DNA of 64,000 nucleotides. Source: Trichomonas vaginalis G3. Lineage: Eukaryota; Parabasalia; Trichomonadida; Trichomonadidae. Both the position numbers and the translations under genes were made by a program. The stretch covers positions 8,336,879-8,400,878 of the forward strand of contig NC_067206.1 in the NCBI RefSeq assembly GCF_026262505.1, read 5' to 3'. Of this stretch, positions 7,725 to 20,113 are shown in pieces (the stretch's first letter is position 1; every line of letters begins with the position of its first letter). Under the pieces are notes generated by a model, which worked only from the letters and a program-made list of their open reading frames with translations, did no database searches and was not told the DNA's origin.

Positions 7725-8786
7725 TTATTCAAATTTTGCTAAAACCCATTCCTCTTTGATATATAACTCCCATTTTTGCATTTCTGGCTCGTACCAAAAT
7801 TTTGAAACTTCGAATAATTCGTTAGGAGTGTAATTACTATTCGTTTTTGGATTAATATCGAGAGATAAATGTGGTGTATTGTTGTATTTTTCAATGAACT
7901 GCTGAACTGAGTCCTTGATTTGTTGAATATCATCCAACTCGTCTGGCAAAAACTTTTCTAAGCTTGGCCACAGGCGCTCCACCTTGCCGTTCTGTCTTGG
8001 CATATACGGCAAGGTGTGCTTCCAAACTATTCCGTTTTCCTGCATAACCTGGCCGAATTCACCGCGGTTTTCACCGCCGTTATCGGTCCAGATGCAGTAA
8101 GGGATAAACTCCTCTAAAAGTTTTCTTAAAATATTCGCTGTTGAGTTGGAAGACTTGTTTTTCAATAATTTAGTTTTGAGAACTTTACGTGTCATATCAT
8201 TCAATATGGCAAAGAATGGAAAAGAAACATTACCGTGAAGGTAATGAATATCGCAGTGCCATATCAAATTCTTTGATATGGCACGATATTTGGTAGGTGG
8301 ATCTGCTGGTTTGTAATCTCTTTTTGAAGATAAACCTGATTCCATCATAAATTTTTCCACTTGATGAGGCTTTATTTTTTGTAAATTGTCAAAAATTTGA
8401 TCTTTTGTCAAATCTTCTATATTTTCAAATTCTTTTGCAATTTCTTCTTTTTCTTTCTCACAATCGGGATTTTGAACAATATTTTGAAACCTTTTAATCA
8501 ATAAATAAGTTTTTGAAATTCCTCCTTTATATTGTGAAACACAAGAATTAATTAATTGTTTTTGTTCAAATGTTGGTGGATTTGGTTTTCTGCCGCGACT
8601 AACTTTTGGTAATTCGATTTCTTGAAGTTGAAATGCTCTTCTTATTGTATTTTCGGCAACATTCAATTTAATTTTACCATTTTCCAATTCAACTTCCTTT
8701 CCCACACTTTTGTAATATTCACCTTCTTCTATTCTTCTTTTAGCTTCAAATAGCCATTCTCTGTTTATAGATTTGGCAGTAGTCAT
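7725..8786 (-). CDS. DD34E rve-type integrase/transposase, intact
   Basis: 353 residues starting at ATG (8784-8786). The N-terminus (about 5-55) and 65-105 look like two helix-turn-helix segments; KGGISKTYLLIKRF resembles the HTH before the core in IS3/IS481-type proteins. The RNase H-fold core spans about 165-300 with D179 (WHCDIHYL), D235 (IWTDNGGEN) and E270 (PRQNGKVERLW), giving D-x55-D-x34-E. This predicts DNA strand transfer at the ends of the enclosing inverted repeats. No capsid, polymerase or reverse transcriptase gene accompanies it, so an IS3EU- or Ginger-like DNA transposon is more likely than a virus-like element, though not proven. The stretch coding for about residues 228-275 is much richer in G+C than the rest. 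CCACTTTT directly precedes the ATG and could be an initiator. Confidence 0.9.
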   Translation of the reverse strand: MTTAKSINREWLFEAKRRIEEGEYYKSVGKEVELENGKIKLNVAENTIRRAFQLQEIELPKVSRGRKPNPPTFEQKQLINSCVSQYKGGISKTYLLIKRFQNIVQNPDCEKEKEEIAKEFENIEDLTKDQIFDNLQKIKPHQVEKFMMESGLSSKRDYKPADPPTKYRAISKNLIWHCDIHYLHGNVSFPFFAILNDMTRKVLKTKLLKNKSSNSTANILRKLLEEFIPYCIWTDNGGENRGEFGQVMQENGIVWKHTLPYMPRQNGKVERLWPSLEKFLPDELDDIQQIKDSVQQFIEKYNNTPHLSLDINPKTNSNYTPNELFEVSKFWYEPEMQKWELYIKEEWVLAKFE

Positions 8787-8794
8787 AAAAGTGG
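8787..8794 (-). promoter_or_regulatory. Possible initiator element at the integrase start
   Basis: CCACTTTT abuts the ATG. Trichomonad promoters use an initiator of the TCAYTW type a few bases upstream of very short 5' leaders, and this is a close but imperfect match (CCA for TCA). It is conserved in all clean copies. The call depends on the parabasalid assignment. Confidence 0.25.
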
Positions 8795-8883
8795 TCCTTC
8801 TTTTGTGATAAGATTCAAATTTGAATGTGGATGATAAATAAAAATCAAAAATAATTGTTATAATTTAAATGAAGAAGTAATTT

Positions 8884-9338
8884 AAAACGATTTTATTTAT
8901 GATCAAATTTTATATATTTTTTTGGATCAAATCCATTTTAATAGAATTTATATACTATTCATCTATTAGTAAACACTACCGTATATTATTTTTTAAGCTA
9001 TCTTATTTTTTGAAATTTTATTCAAATCTTTGGTCGCAAGAAGAATTGCATGATAAATAAAAACATTTAATCAAAGTCAATTTTATTTTTCATATTCAAA
9101 TGGACTGAGTGTTAACATTTAACATTTTTTGCTAATTGTCGTCAAAAATTAGGCGTAAAGCAAAAATTGATATTTCATATGGTTTTATGATAGATAAGCA
9201 TTATATTCCCACTCATTATATTCGTAAATTTTGAGGTTTATCCTTCGCTTTTAAGATCATTGAATTTGATTTTTATATAAAATAGTTATATATTAGAAAA
9301 TAATATGAGTTTATGTGATATTATTTTTCAGAAGATTT
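8884..9338. repeat. Inverted-repeat arm on the 5' side of the integrase
   Basis: Reverse complement of 7248-7701. It spans the arbitrary L1/L2 boundary at 9027. The arms enclose 1182 bp that hold only the integrase gene. Confidence 0.92.
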
Positions 9339-9711
9339 CATTCTATATGCCTATGAAAAGTACTCTCAAAACTAACTTTTTCCTAATTATAATTAAATCT
9401 AGAATATTGTATTATGCTTAGTGTTATTTCATTTTTCTCATTCAATTTAGAATTTACAAATGTCAAAAATTGAGAGCTGTCACTTTTGATGAATTTCTGT
9501 TTATTACATAGCATTAATAAAAAAATCATTTGTTCTGATTAATATTTATCCAATAATAATATATATTCATTTTTGAATTTAATTAGCTTTTTTAAAGCTT
9601 AATATTTAATAATATTATTATTCAACATTCTTAATAAAATAAGATATATGCTTTATGTCTAATATATGTTTTGTAGAAATTTCGAGGAAATATCAAGGTT
9701 TCAACATCACT

Positions 9712-9927
9712 TCACTTCCACCATTTCGTCTTACGAAAGTTTAATTGTATGATTAAATACTTGGGCCATTCTAATATTTCATCTTTTTGAAATCGATTTT
9801 GCTCAATAGGATATGTATTAAAATATTTTTCCAATGCATCCAATAAATTATCCGTGCCATTTATTGATATATCAAGAAAGTCGTTTTGTTTTGTTTCTAT
9901 CGGGGTAATACGATGTGAAAAGTGACA
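9712..9927 (-). pseudogene. USP-like fragment, L2 copy
   Basis: Identical to 685-900. No start codon, no catalytic region. Confidence 0.45.
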
Positions 9928-10810
9928 AAAATATACTATGATTTATATTTCATTGTATAATAAAGTCGAGAAGGGAGTCCTAACCTTAAGAAAGGGCTCT
10001 CTTCTCGACTTTCTGCTGCAATCTCACTCGAATTGCGCGTATATACTGCTTCTTTCATTAGAAGTAGTATATACGCGCAACAATATGCCATGGCAAGTGC
10101 ACTTGTCGCCACTTTTAATGTTTCTCAAATGCAATGCGGGAAGGAGTGGCAATATAGTACTTGGGTAGTTGTGGAGTTATGTGTTAGGAGAGGGAACAGG
10201 ACAAATTTGCCACACGGCACTTTTTTTTAAAAAAAATTAATGGAGCGGAGCGATACTCTGCTGCAGGAGCCCCAAGGCTCCCAATCATTACGAAAGGGAG
10301 CCTCAGGGCTCCTGAGAATCCATCAGCAGAGGCCTTTTCATTTGGCCTCTGCTGATCAAAGATTCGGCGAAGCCATTCTTCGTCTCAGGAGCCCCAAGGC
10401 TCCCAATCATTACGAAAGGGAGCCTCAGGGCTCCTGAGAAACCTCTTTGAGAAGGTTTTCTTTAAGAAAAACCTTCTCAAAGATGATTGTCAGCATTCAC
10501 TCAAAATCTACCAAGAGTTTCAAAGTTTCAAATCTATCTGAAATGAAGCTTTGAATCTCTTGTATATCTAATTGTAGAGGTACCTTTTCAAAATGTCTTC
10601 TATTGATTAAATTTAATCAGTAAAAGTCATTTTGAAAAGGTACATCTCTATAATTGCTATTGAGCATTCACTCTTGGAACCTTGGAGCTCTTGTGTAGTG
10701 CATGAAAACTCCAAGATTCTAGAATAAAACATATATCATAGACATTAATTTCTTCAAAATAATTTAAGGTTATTTTTAAAAAATTAGAACAGCGTAATTT
10801 AAGGTTATTG
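9928..10810. mobile_element. Hairpin-array block, L2 copy (2 minisatellite copies)
   Basis: Same stems as in L1, but the minisatellite (10266-10434) has only two copies, so the block is about 490 bp shorter. Confidence 0.5.
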
Positions 10811-10968
10811 AAAAGTGACACTTGACAAATTTATCCCGCACTCTTCAAAAATAAGGAAATTTTGATAAATATCCTCATCGCTATTATCATAAAAGATTCA
10901 ATATCCCTTTCGATATTTAATGACAAATTTGAAAAGGTGTTTTGAAATTCTTTCGGATTTTGTTGAAT

Positions 10969-10993
10969 NNNNNNNNNNNNNNNNNNNNNNNNN
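10969..10993. other. Assembly gap (25 N)
   Basis: Unit position about 2420 lies directly before the gap and unit position about 7790 directly after it, so at least 5.4 kb is missing if the array is continuous. The 25 N are a placeholder and not a measured size. Confidence 0.95.
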
Positions 10994-11973
10994 CGTACCC
11001 AAAATTTGAAACTCGAATAATTCGTTAGAGTGCTAATTACTATTCGTTTTTGGATTAATTCGAGAGATAAATGTAGGTGTATTGTTGTATTTTTCAATGA
11101 ATGCTGAACTGAGATCTTGATTTGTTGAATATCATCCAACTCGTCTGGCAAAACGTTTCTAGGCTTGGCCACAGGCGACTCCCCTTGCCGTATCTGTTTT
11201 GGCATATACGGCAAGGTGGTGCTTCCAAATATTCCGTTTTTCCTGCATAACCTGGCCGAATTCACCGCGGTTTCACCCGCCGTTATCGGTCCAGATGCAG
11301 TAAGGATTAAACTCGTGTGATTTTCTATAAAATATTCGGCTGTTGGTTGCGAAGACTTGTTTTTCAATAATTTAGTTTTGAGAACTTACGTGTCACAACA
11401 TTCAATATGGCAAAGAATGGAAAAGAAACATTACCGTGAAGGTTAATGAATATCGCAGTGCCATATCAATTCTTTGATATGGCACGATATTTGGTAGGTG
11501 GATCTGCTGTTTGTAATCTCTTTTTTGAAGAAAACCTGATTCATCATAATTTTTCCACTTGATGAGGCTTTATTTTTTGTAAGATGTCAAAATTTGATCT
11601 TTGTCAAATCTTCTATATTTTCAAATTCTTTTGCAATTTCTTCTTTTTCTTTCTACAATCGGATTTTGAACATATTTAAAACCTGTTTAATATAAATAGA
11701 GTTTTTGAGAATTCTCCTTTATTATTGTGAAACACAAGAATTAATTAATTTTTTTGTTCAAATGTGGTGGATTTGGTTTTCTGCCGCGGACCTAACTTTT
11801 GGTAATTCGATTTCTTTGATAGTTGAAATGCTCTTCTTTATTGTTATTTTCGGCACTTCAATTTAATTTTACCATTTCCATTCAACTTCCTTTCCCACAC
11901 TTTTGTAATATTCACTTCTTTATTCTTCTTTTAGCTCAAATAGCTTCTCTGTTTATAGATTTGCAGTAGTCAT
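10994..11973 (-). pseudogene. Integrase copy in error-rich sequence, C-terminal end lost in the gap
   Basis: Clearly the same gene as 7725-8786, with many small differences that are probably sequence errors. It should not be counted as evidence of biological decay. Confidence 0.7.
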
Positions 11974-14900
11974 AAAAGTGGTCCGTTCTTTTGTGATAGA
12001 TTCAAACTCTTGAATGTGGATGGATAAATAAAAATAAAAATAATTTTTATTAATTTTAAATGAAGAAGTAATTTTAAAACGATTTTATTTTATGATCAAA
12101 TTTGTATATATCTTTTTTGGATCAATCCTGTTTAATAGTAATTTATATTAACTATTCATCTATTAGTAAACACTACCGTATATTTTTTTAAGCATATTTG
12201 ATTTTTGAAATTTATTCAAATCTTTGGTACGCAAGAAGAATTGCATTGATAAATAAAAACATTTAATCAAAGTCAATTTTATTTTTCATATTCAAATGGA
12301 CTTAGTGTTAACATTTAACATTTTTATGCTTAATCTGTCGGTCAAAAATTAGGCCGTTAAGCAAAAAATTGATATTTCATTATGTTTTATGACTAGATAG
12401 CATTATGATTCCGACTCATTATATTCTAAATTTTGAGGTATCCTTTCGCTTTTCAAGATCATTAATTTGATTTTTTATAGTAAAAAGTTATATATTAGAA
12501 ATATATGAGTTTATCGTGATATATTTTCAGAAGTTTCTTCTATATGCCTATGAAAAGCTACTCTCAAAATAACTTTTTTAATTATTATTAAACTCTTAGA
12601 ATATTGTATTATGTCTTTATGTTGATTTCATTTTTTCTCATTCAATTTAGGAATTTTACATAAATGTCACAAAATTGAGAGCTGGTCACTTTTGATGATT
12701 TTCTGTATTATTTAAAGCCATTAATAAAAACAATCATTTTTCTCGATTAATATTTATCCAATAATAATATTATTCATTTTTGAATTTAATTAGCTTATTT
12801 TAAAAGCTTAATATTTAATAATTTATTCATTCAACATTCTTAATAAGGAATAGATATATGCTTTATGTTAATATATGTTTGTAGAAATTGCGAGAAATTA
12901 TCAGGTTTCTAAATCACTCACTTCCACCATTTCGTCTTTACGAAAGTTTAATATGTATGATATAAATATTGGGCCATTCTAATTTTCATCTTTTTGAAAC
13001 GTTTTTGCTCAATAGGATATGATATTAGAAATATTTTTCCATGCATCAATTTAAATTATCCGTGCCATTTTTGAATATCAAGAAAAGTCGTTTATGTTTT
13101 GTTTCTAGTCGGGGTAATTACGGATGTGAAAGTGACAAATTACTATGATTTATATTTCATTGTATAATAAAGTCGAGACAGGGAGTCCTACCTTCAGAAA
13201 GGCCTCTCTTCTCGACTTTCTGCTGCCATCTCACTCGAATTGGCGTATATATGCTTCTTTCATTAGAAGTAGTATATACGCGCAAACAAGTATGCCATGG
13301 CAATGCACTTGGTCGCCACTTTTTAATGGTTTCTCAACATGCAATGCGGGAAGGGAGTGGCAATATAGTCTTTGGGTAGTTTGTGGAGTATGTGTTTAGG
13401 AGAGGGAACAGGGACAAGATTTGCCACAGCGGCACTTTTTTTTAAAAAAAAATAATGAGAGCGGAGCGATGACTCTGCTGCAGGAGCCCCCAGGCTCCCA
13501 ATCATTACGAAAGGGAGCCTCAGTGGGCTCCTGAGAATGCCATCAGCAGAGGGCCTGTTTCATTTGGCCTCTGCTGATCAAAATTCGGCGAAGCGCATTC
13601 ATTACGTCTCAGAGAGCCCAAGCCTCCCAATCATTACGAAAGGGAGCCTTCAGGGCTCCTTGGAGATCCACTTCTAGTTAGAGGCCTTTCATTTGCCTCT
13701 TGCTGACTCAAAAGATTCGGCGCAAGCCATTCTTTCTCTCAGGGAGCCCAAGCTCCCAATCATACGAATAGGGAGGCCCTCAGGCTCCTGAGAATCCATC
13801 AGTAGAGGCCTTTTCATTTGGCCTCTGCTGATCAAAGGATTCGGCCGAAGCCATTCTTCGTCTCCAGGAAGCCCCCACTCTCAATTCATTACGAAAGGAG
13901 ACCTCGGGGCTTTCCTGAGAAACCTCTTGAGACAGGTTTTCTTTAGAAACCTTCTCAAAGATGAATTGTCAGCATTCACTCAAAATTACCAAGAGTTTCA
14001 AAGTTTCAAACTATCTGAAATGAAGCTCTTGAATCTCTTGTATATCAATTGCTCACTCTCTCTCTCAAATGTCTTCTATTGATTAAATTTAATCAGTAAA
14101 AGGTATTTGAAAAGGTTAATCTCTTATAATTTGCTATTGAGCATTCACTCTTGGAACCCTTGAGTCTTGTGTAGTTGCATGAAAACTCCAAGAGATTTCT
14201 GCATAAAACATATAATTCTAGACATAATTTCTTCAAATATAAACTTTAAGGTATTTAAAAAATAGAACAGTCGTAATTTAAGGTTTGAAATAGTGACACC
14301 TTGACACGAATTGTGTGCGCACTCTTCAAAAAATAGGAAATTTTTGATAAATATATCCTCATCGCTTATCATAAAAAATGTCAATATCCCTTTCATATTT
14401 AAGGACAAATTTTGAAAAGGTGTTTGAAATTCTTTCGGGATTTTGTTGAAATTAACCCAAAATTTATTATAATTGTTTACAAGAAAATTTTATTTAACAT
14501 CTTCTTGTAAGAAAACTCTGCAATATTTTGATGCCATTTGAAAAATTCCGAGCTTAGAATATATTTGGATGAATGCGAAGATGAAACTCGATCCTGAAAT
14601 TTTTGACTCTCTCAAAAAATATCTATTCAATTTTAAATGAATCTAATTCTCATCAATAATACATATGAATAAAAAAATAAATGGATTTTAATTTTTCTTA
14701 TCAGTTTCAATAGCTTACAGTTATTTTTATTTTCTAACAATATCTCATTACGCAAATTCGTTTTAAACTCATTTGTATATCACAAAGAATAATAATAAGT
14801 CGACCTGTAATAACCATACTCATAATGGATTAGCACCTGAAATTATTTAAAAATGTCAATTCACATATTATTAACATTCAATTTACTTTTATTCTAATAG

Positions 14901-15300
14901 ATTTTAACTAGCAATCCATGATTACAAATTTATCTGTATCCTTCATAACTCTAATACGAAGAATATAACTTACTATTCATGACAATTTTGTGATTAATTT
15001 CAATAGATATTATAAAACCGACTCAATAATGATTGGCATTAGCGCGCATCGATGCTCAATCTACCTGTAGGTATTATAAGCTTATAATTTCCTATTTTTC
15101 AGCATTTAAATTGTGAATTATGTAAGTTTTGTCATAGGTTTTACGTAATTTTAATTTTTTTTGATAAGAAAAAAAAAATGACTTAAGAAAAACGAGATCA
15201 CTCATAATCTTTTTCTCAGAAAACTGCAGAGTTATACAACCATAAACATCAAACGTGCATTATAGCACAATACCTGTGTCCCCATTTCGCTCATGGATCC
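10994..15300. other. Unit L3 and part of the next unit, error-rich sequence
   Basis: Same order and orientation as L1: partial integrase 10994-11973 (minus), inverted-repeat arm about 12050-12540, USP-like fragment about 12900-13140 (minus), hairpin block about 13140-14280 with four minisatellite copies (13480-13920, variant order C,T,T), ARM-like fragment about 14290-14660 (plus), spacer, and the start of the integrase remnant. Single-base insertions and deletions occur every 20-40 bases in coding and non-coding DNA alike. This is the pattern of unpolished long-read sequence, so no reading frame here should be interpreted. Confidence 0.75.
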
Positions 15301-15640
15301 GATAATCACTCGACGTAATACTAGACTATTCTCATAGAGTTTTGAAATCGTCGCCCAGTCCATCTCATCTTCACTCTGTATGATTCCCTTCCACTTCTCA
15401 CCTTTTGTACTGAGACTCTGATCGACACTGGCGATAGAGATAAATCTACGGGTACACGAGTTGTTTATGCTATTAATAGTTTTTGATATGTACACGCCAT
15501 ATATAGGTTTATGTCTATCTGGGGGAGCTACGAGCATATCTGCTTAGATCCCAGTGAGTTTTGAGTACATTCATCTGGCGATTGTATATTAGTTATGTCT
15601 CATATCGCCACATATCGTCTCTCTTGACTGCGGGTTGAAT
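15301..15640. other. Fold-back centre filled with unrelated noise
   Basis: About 340 bases match nothing in the repeat unit on either strand. They sit exactly where the left arm (unit position about 3260) turns into its reverse complement (resuming near unit position 3150). Composition is less AT-rich than the unit. It may be low-quality read sequence at a turnaround. A 101-codon minus-strand frame (15232-15537) crosses it and has no family signature. Confidence 0.6.
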
Positions 15641-18600
15641 CTCGTTTTTTTCTTAAGTCATTTTTTCTTATCAAAAAAATTAAAATTACGTAAAAACTAT
15701 GACAAAATTTACCTTAATTCACCAATTTTATTGCTGAAAAATAGGAATATTAAGCTTATTAATACTTACAGGTAGATTGAAGCATCGATGTACGCAGCTA
15801 ATGCCAACATGATTAATTTGAGTCGGTTTATATATTTATTGGAAATTAATCACAAAATTGTCCATGAATATAAGTTATATTCTTCATATTTATGACGTTA
15901 ATGAAAGGCTACGATATTTGTAATCATGATTGGCTAGTTAAAATCTATTAGAATAAAGAATTTGTAATTGTAATAATATTGAATTGACATTTTAAAATAA
16001 TTTGAGGGTCTAATCCCATTTATGAGTATGGTTTATTACAGGTCACTTATTATTATTCTTTGATATACAAAGAGTTTTAAAAACGATTTGGTGAAGAGAT
16101 ATTGTAGAAAATTAAAATTACTGTATCTATTTGAAAACTGATTAAAAAAACTGAGAATCCATTTTATTTTTAATTCATATGTTATTATTGATGAGAATTA
16201 GATTCATTTAAAATTGAATAACATATTTTTGAGAGAGTCAAAAAATTTTCTAGGATCGATTTTCCTCTTCGCATTCATCCAAATTATTCTAAGCTCGGAA
16301 TTTTCAAATGCATTCAAAATAATTGCAAAACGTTTTTGCTTTACAAGAAGACGTTTAAATAAAATTTCTTGTAAACAATTAATAATAAATTTGGTGTTAA
16401 ATTAAGCCAAAATCCCGAAAGAATTTGTCACACCTTTTCAAATTTGTCATTAAATATCGAAAGGATATTGAATCTTTTATGATCAATAGCGATGGAGGTA
16501 TATTTATCAAAATTTCCTATTTTTGAAGAGTGCGGGATAAATTTGTCAAGCTGTCACTTTTTCAATAACCCTTAATTACGCTGTTCTAATTTTTTAAAAA
16601 TAACCTTAAAATTATATTTTGAGATATTATTGTCATGATATTATGTTTTATTCTGCTAGAATCGTTGGAGTTTTCATGCAGCTACACAGAGCTCCAAGGT
16701 TCCAAGAGTGAATGCTCAATAGCAATTATAGAGATGTACCTTTTTCAAATGACTTTTACTTGATTAAATTTAATCAATAGAAGACATTTTAAAGGTACCT
16801 CTACAATTAGATATACCAAGAGAGGTTCAAAGTGCTCATTTCAGATAGTTTGAAACTTTGAACTCTTGTTGATTATTTGAGTCGAACTGCTGACCAATCA
16901 ATCTGTTGGGGTTAAAGAAACTCCAAGAGGTTTGAACCTCTATCGTAAGATGGAGCCGGCCAGACGAGACTCCAATCTTTGTCAGAGAGGCAAATTAAGT
17001 CTCTAGTTCAGAGCCCTGAGGCTTCCTTTCGTTATGATTGGGAGCCTTGGGGCTCCTGAGACGAAGAATGCGCTTCGCCGAATCTTTGCATCAGCAGAGC
17101 AAATGAAAAGGCCTCTTATGGATTCTCAGGAGCCCTGGGCTTCCTTCGTAATGATTGGGAGCCTTGTGGGCGTTCCTGAGACGAAGAATGGCTTCGCCGA
17201 ATCTTTGATCAGCAGAGGCCAAATGAAAGAGCCTTCTACTGATTGGATTCTCAGGAGCCCTGAGGCTCCCTTTCGTAATGATTGGGGCCTTGGCTGGCTC
17301 CTGAGACGAGATGTTTGAGTAACATGGCGAGCTACAATCGGACGATAATATACATACTCTCCACTTCTCTGATCAGTGGTCGTACTGGAGTGAGCCCATA
17401 AGGTTCCCAGGCCCTAAAGACTACGCGGTGGCTTCCTCTCATGAGCTCGCACAAGTCTGTGAGATTCTCAGGAGCCCTGAGGCTCCTTTTTCGTATGAAT
17501 TGGAGGAGCCTTGGGCTCCTTGCAGCAGATATCGCTCTCGCTCCATTAATTTTTTTTAAAAAAAGTGCCGTGTGGCAATTGTCCTGTTTCCCTCTCCTTA
17601 ACACATCAACTCCACAACTTACCCAAGTAATATTTGCCATCCTTTCCCGCATTGCATTTGAGAAACATTAAACATGTGGCGACAAGTGCATCTTGCCATG
17701 GCATATTGTTGCGCGTATATACTATTCTAATGAAAGGAAGCAGTTATATACGGCGCATTGAGTGAGATTGCAAGCAGAAGTCGAGAAGAGAGACGCCTTT
17801 CTTAAGTTAGGACTCCCTTCTCACTTTATTTACAAATGAAATATAAATCATAGTATATTTTTGACTTTTTCCACATTCGTTTACCCGATAGAAACAAAAC
17901 AAAACGACTATTCTTTGATATATCAATTAAATGGCACGGTAATTTATTGACTGCCATTGCGAAATTATTTTTAATACATATCCATTTGATGCAAAATCGA
18001 TTTTCCGAAAAAGATGAATATTTTAGAATGGGCCCAAGTATTTAATCATAGCAATTAAACTTTTCGTAAACGAAATCGGTGGAAAGTGAATGATGTTGAA
18101 ACCTTGATATTCTCGAAATTTCTCTAAAAAATATTATGACTATAAAAGATATATCTTATTTTATTAGAGAATGTTGAATAATAATATTATTAAATATATT
18201 AAGCTTAAAAAAGTTAATTTAAATTAAAAATGAATATATATTATTATTGGAATAATTATTAATCAGAAACAAATTGATTTTTTTATTAATGCTATGTAAT
18301 AAACAGGGGAAATTCATCAAGTGACAGCTCTCAATTTTTGACATTTGTAAATTCTAATTGAATGAGAAAATGAAAAAACACTAAGCATATACCAATTTCT
18401 AGATTTAATTCATAATTAGGGAAAAAGTTAGTTTGAGCAGTACTTTTCCATATAGCATATTAGAATGAAATCTTCTGAAAAATAATCATTCACGATATAA
18501 CTCATATTATTTCTCTAATATTATAACTATTTTATTATAAAAATCAAATTCAATGATCTTAAGCGAAGGATAAACCTCAAAATTTACGATATTATAAATG

Positions 18601-18787
18601 AGTGGGATATAATGCTATCTATCATAAAACCATATGAAATATCATAATTTTTGCTTTACGCCTTAATTTTTGACGACCAATTTAGCAAAAATGTTAAATG
18701 TTACACTTAAGTCCATTTGAATATGAAAATAAAATTGACTTTGATTAAATGTTTTATGTTATCATGCAATTCTTTCTTGGCGACCCA
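15641..18787. other. Unit R0, error-rich, inverted relative to L3
   Basis: Reverse-complement order: spacer, ARM-like fragment about 16190-16550 (minus), hairpin block about 16560-17870 with four minisatellite copies (about 17025-17525, two readable variants T,T and one lost in a noise burst at about 17310-17460), USP-like fragment about 17870-18080 (plus), and the 5' inverted-repeat arm from about 18470. Error style matches 10994-15300. Confidence 0.75.
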
Positions 18788-19032
18788 AAGATTTGAATAA
18801 AATCAAAAAATTAAGATTAGCTTAAAAATAAATATACGGTCAGGTCTTACTAATAGATGAATAGTATATAATTCTATTAAAATGGAGTTATCCAAAAAAT
18901 GATATAAAATTGATCATAAATAAAATCGTTTTAAATTACTTCTTTCATTTAAATCTATAACAATTTATTTGATTTTTACTTTATCATTCCACATTTCAAA
19001 TTTGAATTTATACCAAAAGAAGGACCACTTTA

Positions 19033-20113
19033 GGACTACTGCCAAATCTATAAACAGAGATATGGCTATTTTGAAGCCTAAAGAAGAATAGAAGAAGGTG
19101 AATATTACAAAGGTGTCGGAAAGGAAGTTGGAATTGGAAAATGTAAAACTTACAATTGAATGTTGCCGAAAATTACAATAAGAGGCATTTCAACTTCAAG
19201 AAATCGAATTACCTAAAGTAGTCGCGGCAGAAACACAAATCCACAAACATTTGAACAAAAACAGGATTAATTAATTCTTGTGTTCAAAATATAAAGGAGG
19301 AATTTCAAAACTTATTTATTGATTAAAAGGTTCAAAATATTTTTTCACAAATCCCGATTGTGAGAAAGAAAAAGGAAGAAATTTGGCCAACAAGAAATTT
19401 GAAAATATAGAAGTTTGACAAAAGATCAAATTTTGACAAATTTACAAAAAATAAGCCTTCATTTTCAAAAGTGGAAAAATTTATATGATATCAGTTTATC
19501 TTCAAAAAGGATTACAAACCAGCAAGATTCCACCTTACCAAAATTAATCGTGCCATATCAAAGAATTTTGATATGGCACTCGAATATTCATTACTTTCAC
19601 AGGTAATGTTTTCTTTTTCATCATTTGCCTTATTGAATGATATGCACGTAAAGTTCTCAAAAACTAAAATTATTGAAAAACAAGTTCTTCCAATCAACAG
19701 CGAATATTTTAAGAAAACTTTTAGAGGAGTTTATCCCTTTACTGCATCTGGACGATAACGGCGGTTGAAAACCGCGGATGAATTCGGCCAGGTTAATGCA
19801 GGAAACGGAATGTTTGGAGCACACCTTGCCGTAGTTTATGCCAAGACAGAACGCAAGGGGAGCGCCTGGCCAAGCTATTAGAAAGTTTTTTGCAGACGAG
19901 TTGTGATGATATTCAACAAATCAAGGGACTCAGTTTCAGCAGTTCATTGGAAAAATACAACAATACACCACATCTTATCTCTCGATATTATCAAAAACGA
20001 AATAGTAATTACACTCCTAACGATTATTCGAAGTTTCAAAATTTTGGTACGAGCCAGAAATCAAAAGGGGAGTTATATATCAAAGAGGAATGGGTATTTA
20101 GCAAAATTTGATA
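19033..20113 (+). pseudogene. Integrase copy in error-rich sequence (R1)
   Basis: Same gene as 27919-28980 with dense small indels. The differences are probably sequencing error, so whether this copy is intact in the organism is unknown. Confidence 0.7.

Larger units (their letters stand above)
1..9027. repeat. Macro-repeat unit L1 (complete reference unit)
   Basis: The sequence at 1 recurs at 9028 in the same orientation, which defines a head-to-tail period of 9027 bases. The reverse complement of this whole unit recurs in the right-hand array. L1 has six minisatellite copies, so its length fits 8295 + 122 x n with n = 6. The boundary at position 1 was chosen for convenience inside an inverted-repeat arm and is not a known element end. 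L1 is the clean reference for the sub-features described below. Confidence 0.95.
9028..10968. repeat. Macro-repeat unit L2, first 1.9 kb only
   Basis: Same order as L1 up to the start of the ARM-like fragment, then stops at a gap. Small indels relative to L1 appear after about 10440, suggesting falling base quality toward the gap. Confidence 0.9.

Noticed and set aside
15232-15537. 101-codon minus-strand ORF in the fold-back centre
   Set aside because: It crosses the junction of repeat sequence and read noise, with no family signature.
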